This document shows positions 7,816-14,611 of a stretch of DNA of 25,174 bases, piece by piece. Made by a program: the position numbers and the translations under genes. Numbering within the stretch: the stretch's first letter is position 1; each line of letters starts with the position of its first letter. The notes beneath the pieces are model-generated. The model was not told the origin of the DNA. It did no database searches and worked only from the letters and a program-made list of their open reading frames with translations. The DNA is from Spirochaetaceae bacterium (GTDB lineage: Bacteria > Spirochaetota > Spirochaetia > SZUA-6 > Bin103): positions 1 through 25,174 of the forward strand of contig JAPPNY010000070.1 of NCBI GenBank assembly GCA_028818385.1, in the 5' to 3' direction.

Positions 7816-8709
7816 CTACGGTCCCAGGTGGCGGATCGGGTTGTAGCCGAAGGTGCGCCGCGCCCGGTCGATGGATAGCAGCGGGGCGCGGCCTTCCAGC
7901 GGAGGATCGACGGTCGCGGCCAGGTCCGGGCGGAAGCGGGCCAGCAGCTCCATGGTCGGCTCCGGGCACTGGGTGTCGGCGGCGGCGAGCGTGTAGACGC
8001 CGAAACCGGGCAGGTCCGGCGCCTCCAGCGCCAGCCGCAGGCCGCGGACGACGTCGTCCACGTGCACCCACTGGTAGAGCAGGTCCGACCACGCCTCCGT
8101 GGGCGGCGGGCCCTCGGCCAGCTTCTCCCGGTAGCGCTCCTCCGACCAGACGCCGGCGAAGCGGAAGGCGGCCGTGGTCATGCCGTAGGCGCGGTGGTAG
8201 GCCGCGCAGGTCTTCTCGTTGACCAGCTTGCTCAGGCTGTACGGGTCCTCCGGGACGGGGTCGAAGTCCTCGTCCAGGGGCAGCTTCGCGTAGCCGGGCG
8301 GCCGGCCGCTGAGGCGCCAGTGGAAGGTGCCGAAGGCGTTGATGCTCGACGCGCAGAAGAAGCGCCGGGCGCCCGCCCGCCGCGCCGTGTCGATGGCCAC
8401 GAAGGTGCCCAGCGCGTTGTCGCGGAAGGTCGCCACGCCGATCTCCGGCAGCCCCCGCGGCTCTCCCGCCAGGTGGATGACCGCGTCCATGCCGTCCATG
8501 GCCGCCAGCATCGCCTCCTCGTCGGTGATGTCGGCCTGCACGAACGGCCAGTCCGTCGCGAACGGTGCGACCAGCCGGGTGGTGCCCGCGAACATCGTCG
8601 CCTCCTCGGGCCGGGCTTGATCGAGCAGGCGCAGCTCGTGGTCCGGCTCCAGCTCGCGCATCAGGTTGCGGCCGATGAAGCCGGTGGCGCCGGTGATCAG
8701 GACCTTCAT
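7816..8709 (-). CDS. NAD-dependent epimerase/dehydratase (extended SDR)
   Basis: This 297-residue extended short-chain dehydrogenase begins MKVLITGATGFIGRNL (glycine-rich NAD site, about residues 6-13). It has DAVIHLAGEP, the Ser-containing strand FFCASSINAFG and the catalytic YxxxK in DPYSLSKLVNEK. The later part VHVDDVVRGLRLALEAPDLPGFGVYTLAA is typical of nucleotide-sugar epimerases and related sugar (hexuronate) dehydrogenases. It probably interconverts or oxidises a sugar or nucleotide sugar. Its ATG overlaps the stop of the upstream MDR gene as ATGA, so the two genes form one transcript. Confidence 0.9.
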   Translation of the reverse strand: MKVLITGATGFIGRNLMRELEPDHELRLLDQARPEEATMFAGTTRLVAPFATDWPFVQADITDEEAMLAAMDGMDAVIHLAGEPRGLPEIGVATFRDNALGTFVAIDTARRAGARRFFCASSINAFGTFHWRLSGRPPGYAKLPLDEDFDPVPEDPYSLSKLVNEKTCAAYHRAYGMTTAAFRFAGVWSEERYREKLAEGPPPTEAWSDLLYQWVHVDDVVRGLRLALEAPDLPGFGVYTLAAADTQCPEPTMELLARFRPDLAATVDPPLEGRAPLLSIDRARRTFGYNPIRHLGP

Positions 8710-9707
8710 CCGGTGCGCCCCCAGTCCAGGGTGATGCCCAGGAACGGCTCCGCCTTCGCGGCGATCATGCGGTACATCTCCGGCGCCCGGGAGGCGGGGA
8801 CCAGGTGGGTGACCAGGGGCTCCAGCGTGATGAGCCCGCGCGCCATCAGGTCCAGCGTCGCTTCCATCCGCGGCCGCGTCCAGCCGGAGACGAAGTGCGC
8901 CGTCAACTCGCGTTGCTGCAACAGCGCCATGTCCGCCCACACCGTCCCCGGCGTGAAGCCGCAGTAGACGATCTGTCCCTCGGCGCGCGCCAACAGGGGC
9001 GTGTACTGCCGCTGCGCCTCCTCCCGCTGCACGGAGTCCAGGACCGCCGTGACGTGCTCGGCCCCGGCCGCGCGCCGGACCGCCTCGACCACCTCGCCGC
9101 CGTGGCCGTTGACGACCGCGTCCGCGCTGTGAGCGACGGCCAGCTCCAGGCGCTCGGCGCGGTGGCCGACCAGGATCACGCGGGCGCCGCGGGCGCGGGC
9201 GGCCTGCGCCGCGCACTGCCCGATCAGGCCGTCGCCGTACACCACCACCGGGTCACCCGGCTCGATGCGGGCGCGACTGGCGGCGTTGTAGCCGACCTGG
9301 GCCACCACCAACCCCGAGGCATCGACGTCGCCGACCTCGCCGGGCAGGGCGAAGAGCTCCGAGGCCAGCGTGTTCCCGACCGCGGCGTGCGCCCCGGACC
9401 GTGCCGCCGGGCTGCCCGGCCAGTCGCTGCGGGTCGCCATCACCCGGTCCGCGACCGACCAGCCGCTGACGCCCGGCCCCAGCGCCTCGACGGTGCCGAC
9501 CCGCTGGTAGCCGGGCACGCAGGGGTAGCTGGTGGGGTTCCAGGTGAAGCGGTCGTGCAGGATCCACCCCTCGGTCCCGGCGCTGATGGTGGAGAAGCGG
9601 GTGCGCACCTGCACCTGCCCGGGCCCGGGATCGCTCACCTCGACCCCCTCGAATGCCGCCCTGCCCACGTCGACGAAGACCGCCGCCTCGGTCCGTGCCA
9701 CGCTCAT
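8706..9707 (-). CDS. MDR-family zinc-binding-type dehydrogenase
   Basis: This 333-residue medium-chain dehydrogenase-like protein has VQVRTRFSTISAGTEGWILHDRF and PGYQRVGTVEALGPGVSGWSVADRVMA in the GroES-like domain. The Rossmann domain has DPVVVYGDGLIGQCAAQAARARGARVILVGHRAERLELA. The SAGTE segment replaces the usual CGSD, and neither the catalytic Cys nor the four-Cys structural lobe is seen, as in BchC-like members that lack canonical zinc ligands. The start is uncertain by two codons. The AAGGAGG abuts the ATG at 9707, whereas a GTG two codons later (9701) has ideal 6 nt spacing. The gene is coupled to the epimerase downstream and divergent from the sialidase-like gene. Confidence 0.87.
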   Translation of the reverse strand: MSVARTEAAVFVDVGRAAFEGVEVSDPGPGQVQVRTRFSTISAGTEGWILHDRFTWNPTSYPCVPGYQRVGTVEALGPGVSGWSVADRVMATRSDWPGSPAARSGAHAAVGNTLASELFALPGEVGDVDASGLVVAQVGYNAASRARIEPGDPVVVYGDGLIGQCAAQAARARGARVILVGHRAERLELAVAHSADAVVNGHGGEVVEAVRRAAGAEHVTAVLDSVQREEAQRQYTPLLARAEGQIVYCGFTPGTVWADMALLQQRELTAHFVSGWTRPRMEATLDLMARGLITLEPLVTHLVPASRAPEMYRMIAAKAEPFLGITLDWGRTG

Positions 9708-9773
9708 CCTCCTTGCCGGCGCCGATCGCGAGCGGGATTGGAGTCCCGCGCCCGTTTCTGGTAGGCATGGGAC

Positions 9774-10841
9774 ATGAACCGTCAGGAGATCCGCTACTCG
9801 ACGATCGCGAAGTCGGGGCCGGCGAACCCGCGCAACGATACCGCGAGCGTGATCGAGCTGAACAACGGCGAGCTGCTGGTGCTCTGGCACAAGTACGAGG
9901 CGTCCGCCGATGGGGGCGCCGACCTCGCCCCCTGCCGAATCCACGCCAAGACCTCCGCCGACCAGGGGCTCACCTGGGGCGGCGAGCGCATGATCGTCGA
10001 CATCCCGCCGGGCGACATGAACGTGCACTCGCCGGCGATCGCGCGGCTGCCCACGGGCGAGCTCCTCATGATCTGCCTGCGCGCACACTCGGAGAGCAGC
10101 ACGACCATGTGCACGTACCGGTCCGAGGATGAAGGGCAGACCTTCACGCAGATCGGCACCGTGTGGGAGCGCTCGCCGGGGCAATGGCTGCAGGGAGGAG
10201 CGGTCGACATCGTCGTCCTCTCCTCCGGCCGGCTGATCGTGCCCTGCCACGGCGGCACGGGCGGCCAGTTCAGCCAGCACAACACCGCGTGGTGCTGGCT
10301 CAGTGAGGATGGCGGCGGGAGCTGGGCGCGCTCGCGCGGCACCGTGGACCTGCCCCTGCGCGGCGCCATGGAGGCATCCCTGGCCGAGGTCGACAGCGGC
10401 CGGATCTTCATGTCGCTCCGCACCCAGTTGGGTTCGGTGTTCCTGTCGTACTCCGACGACGACGGCGACACCTGGTCCCTGCCGCAGACCACCGGCCTGA
10501 AGGCGCCGGAGTCGGGCACCTGCCTGAGCCGGATCCCCGGCACCGACACGCTCCTCCTCATCTGGAACGACAGCATCTACGAGCCCGCGCACCACCACTT
10601 CGGCCGCCGGCGCCCGCTGTCGATGGCCGTCTCCACCGACGAGTGCCGGAGCTGGCGACGCATCGGCGACATCGCGGGCGGCGAGTACGAGATCACCAAC
10701 ATCGGCTGCACGTTCACGAGCGCCGGCAACGCGGTGGTGACCTACCTGCAGGTCGAGGACCGGGACTGGGAGCGCTTCATCAGAACCGGCATCGACCTCC
10801 AGGCCGCCATCGTCCCCGTATCGAGGATTCTCGACTCCTGA
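9774..10841 (+). CDS. sialidase-superfamily (BNR/Asp-box) protein, exo-alpha-sialidase-like
   Basis: This 355-residue predicted six-bladed beta-propeller has repeated Asp-boxes (SxDxGxTW-like): SADQGLTW at about residues 61-68, SEDEGQTF 117-124, SEDGGGSW 177-184, SDDDGDTW 227-234, and a degenerate STDECRSW later. HSPAIARLPTGELLM and GGAVDIVVLSSGRLIVPCHG are typical blade strands of bacterial exo-sialidase-like hydrolases. No signal peptide is visible, so it is probably not an exported sialidase. It may act on imported oligosaccharides or be a non-sialidase propeller. It is transcribed divergently from the MDR/epimerase pair, 66 bp away. The catalytic Arg triad cannot be assigned with confidence by eye. 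Confidence 0.85.
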   Translation: MNRQEIRYSTIAKSGPANPRNDTASVIELNNGELLVLWHKYEASADGGADLAPCRIHAKTSADQGLTWGGERMIVDIPPGDMNVHSPAIARLPTGELLMICLRAHSESSTTMCTYRSEDEGQTFTQIGTVWERSPGQWLQGGAVDIVVLSSGRLIVPCHGGTGGQFSQHNTAWCWLSEDGGGSWARSRGTVDLPLRGAMEASLAEVDSGRIFMSLRTQLGSVFLSYSDDDGDTWSLPQTTGLKAPESGTCLSRIPGTDTLLLIWNDSIYEPAHHHFGRRRPLSMAVSTDECRSWRRIGDIAGGEYEITNIGCTFTSAGNAVVTYLQVEDRDWERFIRTGIDLQAAIVPVSRILDS

Positions 10842-10869
10842 GAGGCGAGCAGTCCTGCAGTTCTCTCAG
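10838..10869. terminator. possible bidirectional terminator hairpin between convergent genes
   Basis: The inverted repeat CTGAGAG (10838-10844) / CTCTCAG (10863-10869) encloses a small inner GCA/TGC stem. It sits exactly where the plus-strand sialidase-like gene and the minus-strand zinc-ribbon gene converge. There is no clear T-tract, so intrinsic termination is uncertain. Confidence 0.3.
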
Positions 10870-11258
10870 AGGCTGTTGACGAGCCTTTCGGCGGCCGCCG
10901 CGTCCGCGAGGATCTCCGCCTTCCATTCGTCCCACCACTTTGTCCACTCCTCGTTCGAGGCGCCGATGGGATCGCAGAACCTTCCCAGGTTGATCATGTA
11001 GGTGATTGCAAAGTCGCGCAGTTTCTCGCGGCTGATCTCATGGCCGCACGCCGAACACGTCCAGCGGCCTTCGCCGGAGTGTCTGCCGCTGTACTCGTCG
11101 CAGTGGATGCACTGAGGCGCGGCCGTGGTGACGGTCGCTTCATACTCGTCAGCCGGCTCGGTCGGAATCAGGCGCAGCACCAGGCCCGGCTGGCCGTCGT
11201 CGAGCGTCACCGCGTCGCCGGGGGCGACCGGCCGCCGCAGCCTCACCATGTCAGGCAT
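10866..11258 (-). CDS. small zinc-ribbon hypothetical protein
   Basis: This 130-residue protein has an N-terminal beta-rich part (RPVAPGDAVTLDDGQPGLVLRLIP), then a two-pair cysteine ribbon CIHC...CSAC with a GHEIS tail, and an acidic, Trp-rich C-terminus (EEWTKWWDEWKAEILADAAAAERL). The CxxC pairs should bind one zinc. I do not recognise the family and do not assign a function. The ATG at 11258 was chosen because GGTGA lies just before it; an in-frame ATG at 11285 would extend into the decayed PhyH fragment. The gene lies immediately beside that fragment, which suggests a rearranged locus. Confidence 0.6.
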   Translation of the reverse strand: MPDMVRLRRPVAPGDAVTLDDGQPGLVLRLIPTEPADEYEATVTTAAPQCIHCDEYSGRHSGEGRWTCSACGHEISREKLRDFAITYMINLGRFCDPIGASNEEWTKWWDEWKAEILADAAAAERLVNSL

Positions 11259-11259
11259 G

Positions 11260-11350
11260 GCGTCACCCGCGAGTAAGCGCGCCAAGCAGCTCTTGCTGCG
11301 GCGTCCGGTTCTCGCGCAGGGCCGTCATCGGCCCGTCGAGGTCCTCGTGC
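11260..11350 (-). pseudogene. degenerate 3' fragment of a second PhyH-family gene
   Basis: This stretch aligns by eye to the 3' end of the intact PhyH gene (about 13,000-13,090). Shared blocks include GTTCTCGCGCAGGGCCGTCA and GGCCCGTCGA, with small indels in between. It corresponds to the last 30-odd residues (TALRENGTPEQKLLLGG) but the frame is broken. It lies between the zinc-ribbon gene and the NYN gene. A second fragment of the same family lies on the other side of the NYN gene at 12,318-12,490. Together they look like remnants of one decayed copy. Confidence 0.72.
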
Positions 11351-11360
11351 CGGTTGTGAC

Positions 11361-12095
11361 TCACTGAACTGAACTATCGCCGTCAGGATCATCGCTCGGC
11401 CGGGTGCGCCCGCGCGGTTTGTAGAAGCCGCTTCGCAGACCGTCGACATGCTCAAGCAGATCTCTCGGCACATTCTGCCAGAGCGGGTCGAGTATGAATT
11501 GTACTCCCTCTCGACGTGCAAGCTTGGCGGCCGGAACGAAGTCAGCGTCGCCGGCGACGAGAATGATGACGTTCGCCTGACGTTTCAGCGTGATTGAGGC
11601 GATGTCGAGTCCGACTCGCATGTCGACGCCCTTCTGACGCAACGCAGGAATGAAGTCCTTGTCGGTCAAGTCGGAGACGCCTATGGAACCATCGAGAAGA
11701 TCCTTCTGCGGGTTCGCTTTCAGAATCCAGGATCGGTCGCTATTCTTACGAACCTCTCCCAAGCGGACGGCGAGATTGGGAAAGCCATGAAGGGCGCCGA
11801 ATAGGCTGTTTCGGAAGCGAGCTTGGCGCGATTGGGCGTAGTTGATGGGCTGTCTGCCCACAGGCGTCTGTGCCTTCTGTTCATACGGCCGAGCATCATA
11901 GTAGAATGTTCGGTACAGGAGCTGGAAGTGATTGGGAACAGTATGGACTTCCTGCAATTGCTGTAAGTGGCCTTGAATCAGCTGCCCCACGGAGCGGACG
12001 ACGGCATCGACGTCGGTTTCATCGATGTCTGGACGCACGGTCGGTAGGCGCCGCAGAAAGTAGCCGCCGTCTATGAGGATCGCCGCCTTGGCCAT
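11361..12095 (-). CDS. NYN domain-containing (PIN-like) ribonuclease
   Basis: This 244-residue protein of the NYN/LabA/DUF88 type has AAILIDGGYFLRRL at the N-terminus (first acidic residue of the PIN-like site), KGVDMRVGLDIASITLKRQANVIILVAGDADFVPAAKLARREG (further metal-binding Asp residues) and VQFILDPLW. The middle segment FYYDARPYEQKAQTPVG is common in this group. NYN proteins are metal-dependent RNases, often associated with mobile or defence loci. The ATG at 12095 starts directly at the domain; the reading from 12158 only adds translated leader. The gene is flanked by pieces of a broken PhyH copy and preceded by a structured leader, so it looks like a later insertion. Confidence 0.88.
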   Translation of the reverse strand: MAKAAILIDGGYFLRRLPTVRPDIDETDVDAVVRSVGQLIQGHLQQLQEVHTVPNHFQLLYRTFYYDARPYEQKAQTPVGRQPINYAQSRQARFRNSLFGALHGFPNLAVRLGEVRKNSDRSWILKANPQKDLLDGSIGVSDLTDKDFIPALRQKGVDMRVGLDIASITLKRQANVIILVAGDADFVPAAKLARREGVQFILDPLWQNVPRDLLEHVDGLRSGFYKPRGRTRPSDDPDGDSSVQ

Positions 12096-12112
12096 CGCGA
12101 GTAACCCCGGAC

Positions 12113-12190
12113 AAGAAAAAGCCCCAGGGGATCGGCCGTGCTCATAATCACCAGTCAATGACTGGGAACTCGGCGTACTGCCATGGGGCG
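12113..12190 (-). ncRNA. nested stem-loop leader ending in a U-tract, upstream of NYN gene
   Basis: Read on the minus strand, three stems nest within about 70 nt. The outer stem is GCCCCA/TGGGGC (plus positions 12184-12189 with 12121-12126), the middle is GCCG/CGGC (12171-12174 with 12135-12138), and the inner is CCAGT/ACTGG (12161-12165 with 12151-12155) within a 15 bp palindrome CCAGTCAATGACTGG. UUUUUCUU follows the outer stem directly. This is the layout of an intrinsic terminator or attenuator, here 18 nt before the NYN start codon. No known RNA family is recognised by eye. It may instead be a plain terminator or a DNA operator. Confidence 0.5.
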
Positions 12191-12202
12191 GATGTGGCTA
12201 CT

Positions 12203-12232
12203 ACGTTACTTGATCCCGACTAGGGAGGTCAA
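12203..12232 (-). promoter_or_regulatory. candidate sigma70 promoter for the NYN leader
   Basis: On the minus strand TTGACC (12232-12227) and TAACGT (12208-12203) are separated by 18 nt. The -35 is good (5 of 6) and the -10 poor (3 of 6). Initiation would fall near 12196, just ahead of the nested stem-loop. The promoter is proposed mainly because of this geometry. Confidence 0.3.
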
Positions 12233-12317
12233 GGTAGCGGGATTGGCGGCTGGGCGGGCGGCATGACGGGCAACCGGGCCTGGCACCCATGACTCATCTC
12301 GCGCCAACGGCCTGCAT
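12233..12317. other. intergenic spacer without recognised content
   Basis: This GC-rich stretch lies between the NYN leader/promoter and the PhyH remnant. I see no start codon with a supported frame, no RNA gene and no repeat in it. Confidence 0.4.
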
Positions 12318-12490
12318 CTGGGTGACTTTCGGCGGCCTGAAAACCGCCCGGTGGCTGCCGGGAGGATGGGCGCCGTTTCCTTGATCAGCTCGTCCGGGTA
12401 GCCGCAGTTGACCTGTCCGGGGATCGACCCGGACGGCGTGCCGTCCGGATACTGTGGCCACGGCCCGTCGCGTGCCAGTTCTGCACCGGA
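12318..12490 (-). pseudogene. degenerate internal fragment of a second PhyH-family gene
   Basis: This segment aligns closely to the middle of the intact PhyH gene (about 13,240-13,425). It shares CGGCGGCCTGAA, CGCCCGGTGGCTGCCGG, GCCGCAGTTGACCTG and CCACGGCCCGTCGCG, with small indels that break the frame. One frame still reads GSHRAVFRPPK, against GSHRAIFRPPK in the intact protein. It covers roughly residues 123-182 of the intact protein, including the HxD region. The homology stops exactly at the end of the DinB gene (12491). It is a non-functional remnant of a tandem copy. Confidence 0.82.
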
Positions 12491-12961
12491 TCAATCGGAC
12501 TCGATGAGTGCCTGGATGGCAGGCAGATGCTCCGGATAGTGCTTGAACGTGTTTCCCGCGATCACCTTCCACGGAACCCACTCGCCGGGCATACGCTCGA
12601 AGTACGTGGCGTCGACGTACCCGTCCTCCGGGAGCAGTTCCAACTGCTCGATCAATGCCGCGAATGTCCGGTCATCCCACGCACGCACTTCTTGCAGTGT
12701 GAGGTCCTTGATCTCTTCGTGCACGGCCGAGTTGCGCTCGTGAACGGGACGCGCCCACAGGTCGGATCCGGCCAGGACGCGGGACTTCAACATTCCCACC
12801 ATCTCCCGCTCGTACCAGATCACGTGGGCGACGATGTCCTTCCCGGACCAGCCCCCGCCGGCCCCAGGTTCCCGCATGCGGTCGTCGTCGATCTGCGCCA
12901 CGAGTGCGTTCCAGCGAGCCCGTTCGGCCTTGATCCTCGAAATCACCTCACGCTTGTTCAT
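12491..12961 (-). CDS. DinB / ClbS-DfsB family four-helix protein
   Basis: This 156-residue protein begins MNKREVISRIKAERARWNALVAQI and contains WSGKDIVAHVIWYEREMVGMLKS, the helix-turn pattern of the DinB-like four-helix superfamily. The later AWDDRTFAALIEQLELLPE and NTFKHYPEHLPAI with the C-terminal His suit the ClbS/DfsB (DUF1706) subgroup. Family members include metal-binding proteins, thiol-dependent transferases and the colibactin self-resistance hydrolase; the activity here is unknown. The gene is on the same strand as the intact PhyH gene (34 bp downstream of it). Its 3' end abuts the decayed PhyH fragment. Confidence 0.8.
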   Translation of the reverse strand: MNKREVISRIKAERARWNALVAQIDDDRMREPGAGGGWSGKDIVAHVIWYEREMVGMLKSRVLAGSDLWARPVHERNSAVHEEIKDLTLQEVRAWDDRTFAALIEQLELLPEDGYVDATYFERMPGEWVPWKVIAGNTFKHYPEHLPAIQALIESD

Positions 12962-12995
12962 TTAGCCGGGTGCCCCCGATCGGCATCTTTTCTCG

Positions 12996-13784
12996 TCACC
13001 AGCGAGGGATCCCGCCGAGCAGCAGCTTCTGCTCCGGCGTGCCGTTCTCGCGCAGGGCCGTCATCTTCGGCCCGTCGAAGGTCTCGCGCGACTTCATCCA
13101 GGCGTTCTGGTAGCACATCAGGCACACCCTGCGCTTCGCGTCGGAGTTGTTGGCCGCTCCCCGGTGGTAGAGCCAGCCGCTGAACAGCACCGCCTGCCCC
13201 GGTCTGGCGAGCACGTACAGCTCGTCCGGGAACTCCACCGGACTGTCCTTCGGCGGCCTGAAGATCGCCCGGTGGCTGCCGGGGAGGATGACGATGGGGC
13301 CGTTGTCCATGGTGAGCTCGTCCAGGTAGTAGCCGCAGTTGACCTGCCCCGGAATCGACCCGAACGGGGTGCCGTCGGGATCCTGGGGCCACGGCCCGTC
13401 GCGGTGCCAGTTCTGCTCCGGCGTGCCGGGCGGCGTGACGCGTCCGGTGGCGCTGTGGAGTTGGACCGCGTTGCCGAGAATGGCCTTCATGCGGGTGAGG
13501 ACCGGCGGATGGTCGAGCAGGAAGGCGAAACGGTCATCCTCCTCCAGCAGCTCCCTGAAGAGGCTGCCGGTCGGCCCCGGGTTTGGCTCCCCGTTCCACC
13601 CGAAGGTGTCGCGGGCGTCCGCGTCGTCCATGGCGTCCCGCAGGATCGCGACCTGCTCCGGGGTGATCGCGTCATCGACGACCAGGTACCCCCACTTCTG
13701 GAAGAAGCGCACCTCCTGCTCCAGCTCGGGCGTGAGCTCGGGATTCAGCCGCTCCGGAACGATCGAGAGGTCAGGGCGCGCCAT
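12996..13784 (-). CDS. phytanoyl-CoA dioxygenase (PhyH) family protein
   Basis: This 262-residue Fe(II)/2-oxoglutarate-dependent dioxygenase has FFQKWGYLVVDDAITPEQVAILRDAM at the N-terminus. The facial triad is HxD at NWHRDGPW (H127, D129) and a distal His in SGWLYHRGAANNSDAKRRV (about H207), with the Arg that binds 2-oxoglutarate nearby. LPGSHRAIFRPP lies between them. Such enzymes hydroxylate lipids or small molecules. I chose the ATG at 13784 because GGAG lies 6 nt before it; an ATG at 13808 would add 8 residues. Fragments of a close paralogue lie downstream at 11,260-11,350 and 12,318-12,490. It is divergent from the phosphorothioation operon. Confidence 0.92.
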   Translation of the reverse strand: MARPDLSIVPERLNPELTPELEQEVRFFQKWGYLVVDDAITPEQVAILRDAMDDADARDTFGWNGEPNPGPTGSLFRELLEEDDRFAFLLDHPPVLTRMKAILGNAVQLHSATGRVTPPGTPEQNWHRDGPWPQDPDGTPFGSIPGQVNCGYYLDELTMDNGPIVILPGSHRAIFRPPKDSPVEFPDELYVLARPGQAVLFSGWLYHRGAANNSDAKRRVCLMCYQNAWMKSRETFDGPKMTALRENGTPEQKLLLGGIPRW

Positions 13785-13806
13785 GGCATGCTCCGTCCAA
13801 GGTCCC

Positions 13807-14067
13807 ATGATTAGGTCGAATGCCGATCGCGGTGGTCAAGCCGAGGATCCTCCGGCCAACGTTTCGAAGACGAAGGTGAGTGACAGCGTCAAGATCGTTG
13901 AGTGGTCTGATGAAGACCGGTGCTTCATCGGTCACAGCCCTGGGATCATCGGACCTTGTTGTCACGGCGATGACGAAGCGGAGGTGTATGGGCAACTCTG
14001 TCAGATCGTCGCGGAGTGGCTGGACATCGCTTCTCGGGATACGAAACGTTCAAGCGCTGTGAAGTAG
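13807..14067 (+). CDS. small HicB-like protein at the head of the phosphorothioation operon
   Basis: The 86-residue reading contains SVKIVEWSDEDRCFIGHSPGIIGPCCHGDDEAEVYGQLCQIVAEWLDIA, which resembles the HicB core (a strand, then CPGL-like turn, G-D-E and an amphipathic helix). The start is uncertain: an ATG at 13807 has AAGG 5 nt upstream, while a GTG at 13876 starts right at the conserved part (63 residues). No HicA is present. It precedes the 14081 gene by 13 bp on the same strand, so it is likely co-transcribed. It may regulate the operon or be a relic of a TA module. Confidence 0.6.
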   Translation: MIRSNADRGGQAEDPPANVSKTKVSDSVKIVEWSDEDRCFIGHSPGIIGPCCHGDDEAEVYGQLCQIVAEWLDIASRDTKRSSAVK

Positions 14068-14080
14068 ACTCGAAGCCCGC

Positions 14081-14608
14081 ATGGCTGGCATCGCCCTGGA
14101 GCCCCTCTCGGATCGTGTGCGCAGGCTGCCCGTGGGGAAGCGCGTAGGCGGAGCGGTCTATGTCCATCGCGATGCGCTTGAACAGCATGATGCCGGTCTT
14201 CTCGCTCGGGCGTGCTCGTGGGCTGACGCAGCAGGCGCCGAGTTCTCGTGGAACGTGTGCAAGCTGTCGCCGTACCGACAGCAAGTGTCTCTGCTCCACT
14301 ACCCGAGGTTCCGCGAGGATGAGCATCCGGCGCTCTTGGCGGCAGCGAGCGTCGACCTCAACAGCGGCGAGGCGCGCGTACGACGGTACGCGGCGAACGG
14401 CAACCGACCGATCCTGCATCGCAAGGAACTCCTGTTGGATGCGGCCGACCCGGACTACGCTCGGTTCGCGGCGCTCACCGAACAGGAGGAGCGGGTGGGG
14501 CTGTTCTCCGCGCCGAGCACGATCGGTCACGAGCGCGGGTGGTCGAAGGAGCTCGAGCGGCGCGGCGTGGTGATCCGGGACCACCGGGTCCTTCGGAATG
14601 GTGAGTAG
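14081..14608 (+). CDS. N-terminal module associated with PT-linked methyltransferase
   Basis: This 175-residue protein contains RLPVGKRVGGAVYVHRDAL, a WNVCKLSPYRQQVSLLHYPRF segment, RPILHRKELLLD and a C-terminal GWSKELERRGVVIRDHRVLR. From memory this resembles the region preceding the methyltransferase domain in longer phosphorothioation-associated methyltransferases, but I cannot confirm that here. It lies in the same reading frame as the next gene and is separated from it only by the tandem stops TAGTAG. It is therefore either a true separate subunit or the first half of an interrupted fusion. Its biochemical role is unknown. Confidence 0.65.
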   Translation: MAGIALEPLSDRVRRLPVGKRVGGAVYVHRDALEQHDAGLLARACSWADAAGAEFSWNVCKLSPYRQQVSLLHYPRFREDEHPALLAAASVDLNSGEARVRRYAANGNRPILHRKELLLDAADPDYARFAALTEQEERVGLFSAPSTIGHERGWSKELERRGVVIRDHRVLRNGE

Positions 14609-14611
14609 TAG

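Noticed and set aside
12113..12190. Type III toxin-antitoxin (ToxIN-like) reading of the NYN leader
   Set aside because: There are no tandem antitoxin RNA repeats, and NYN is unrelated to the ToxN fold. Only an attenuator-like structure is supported.
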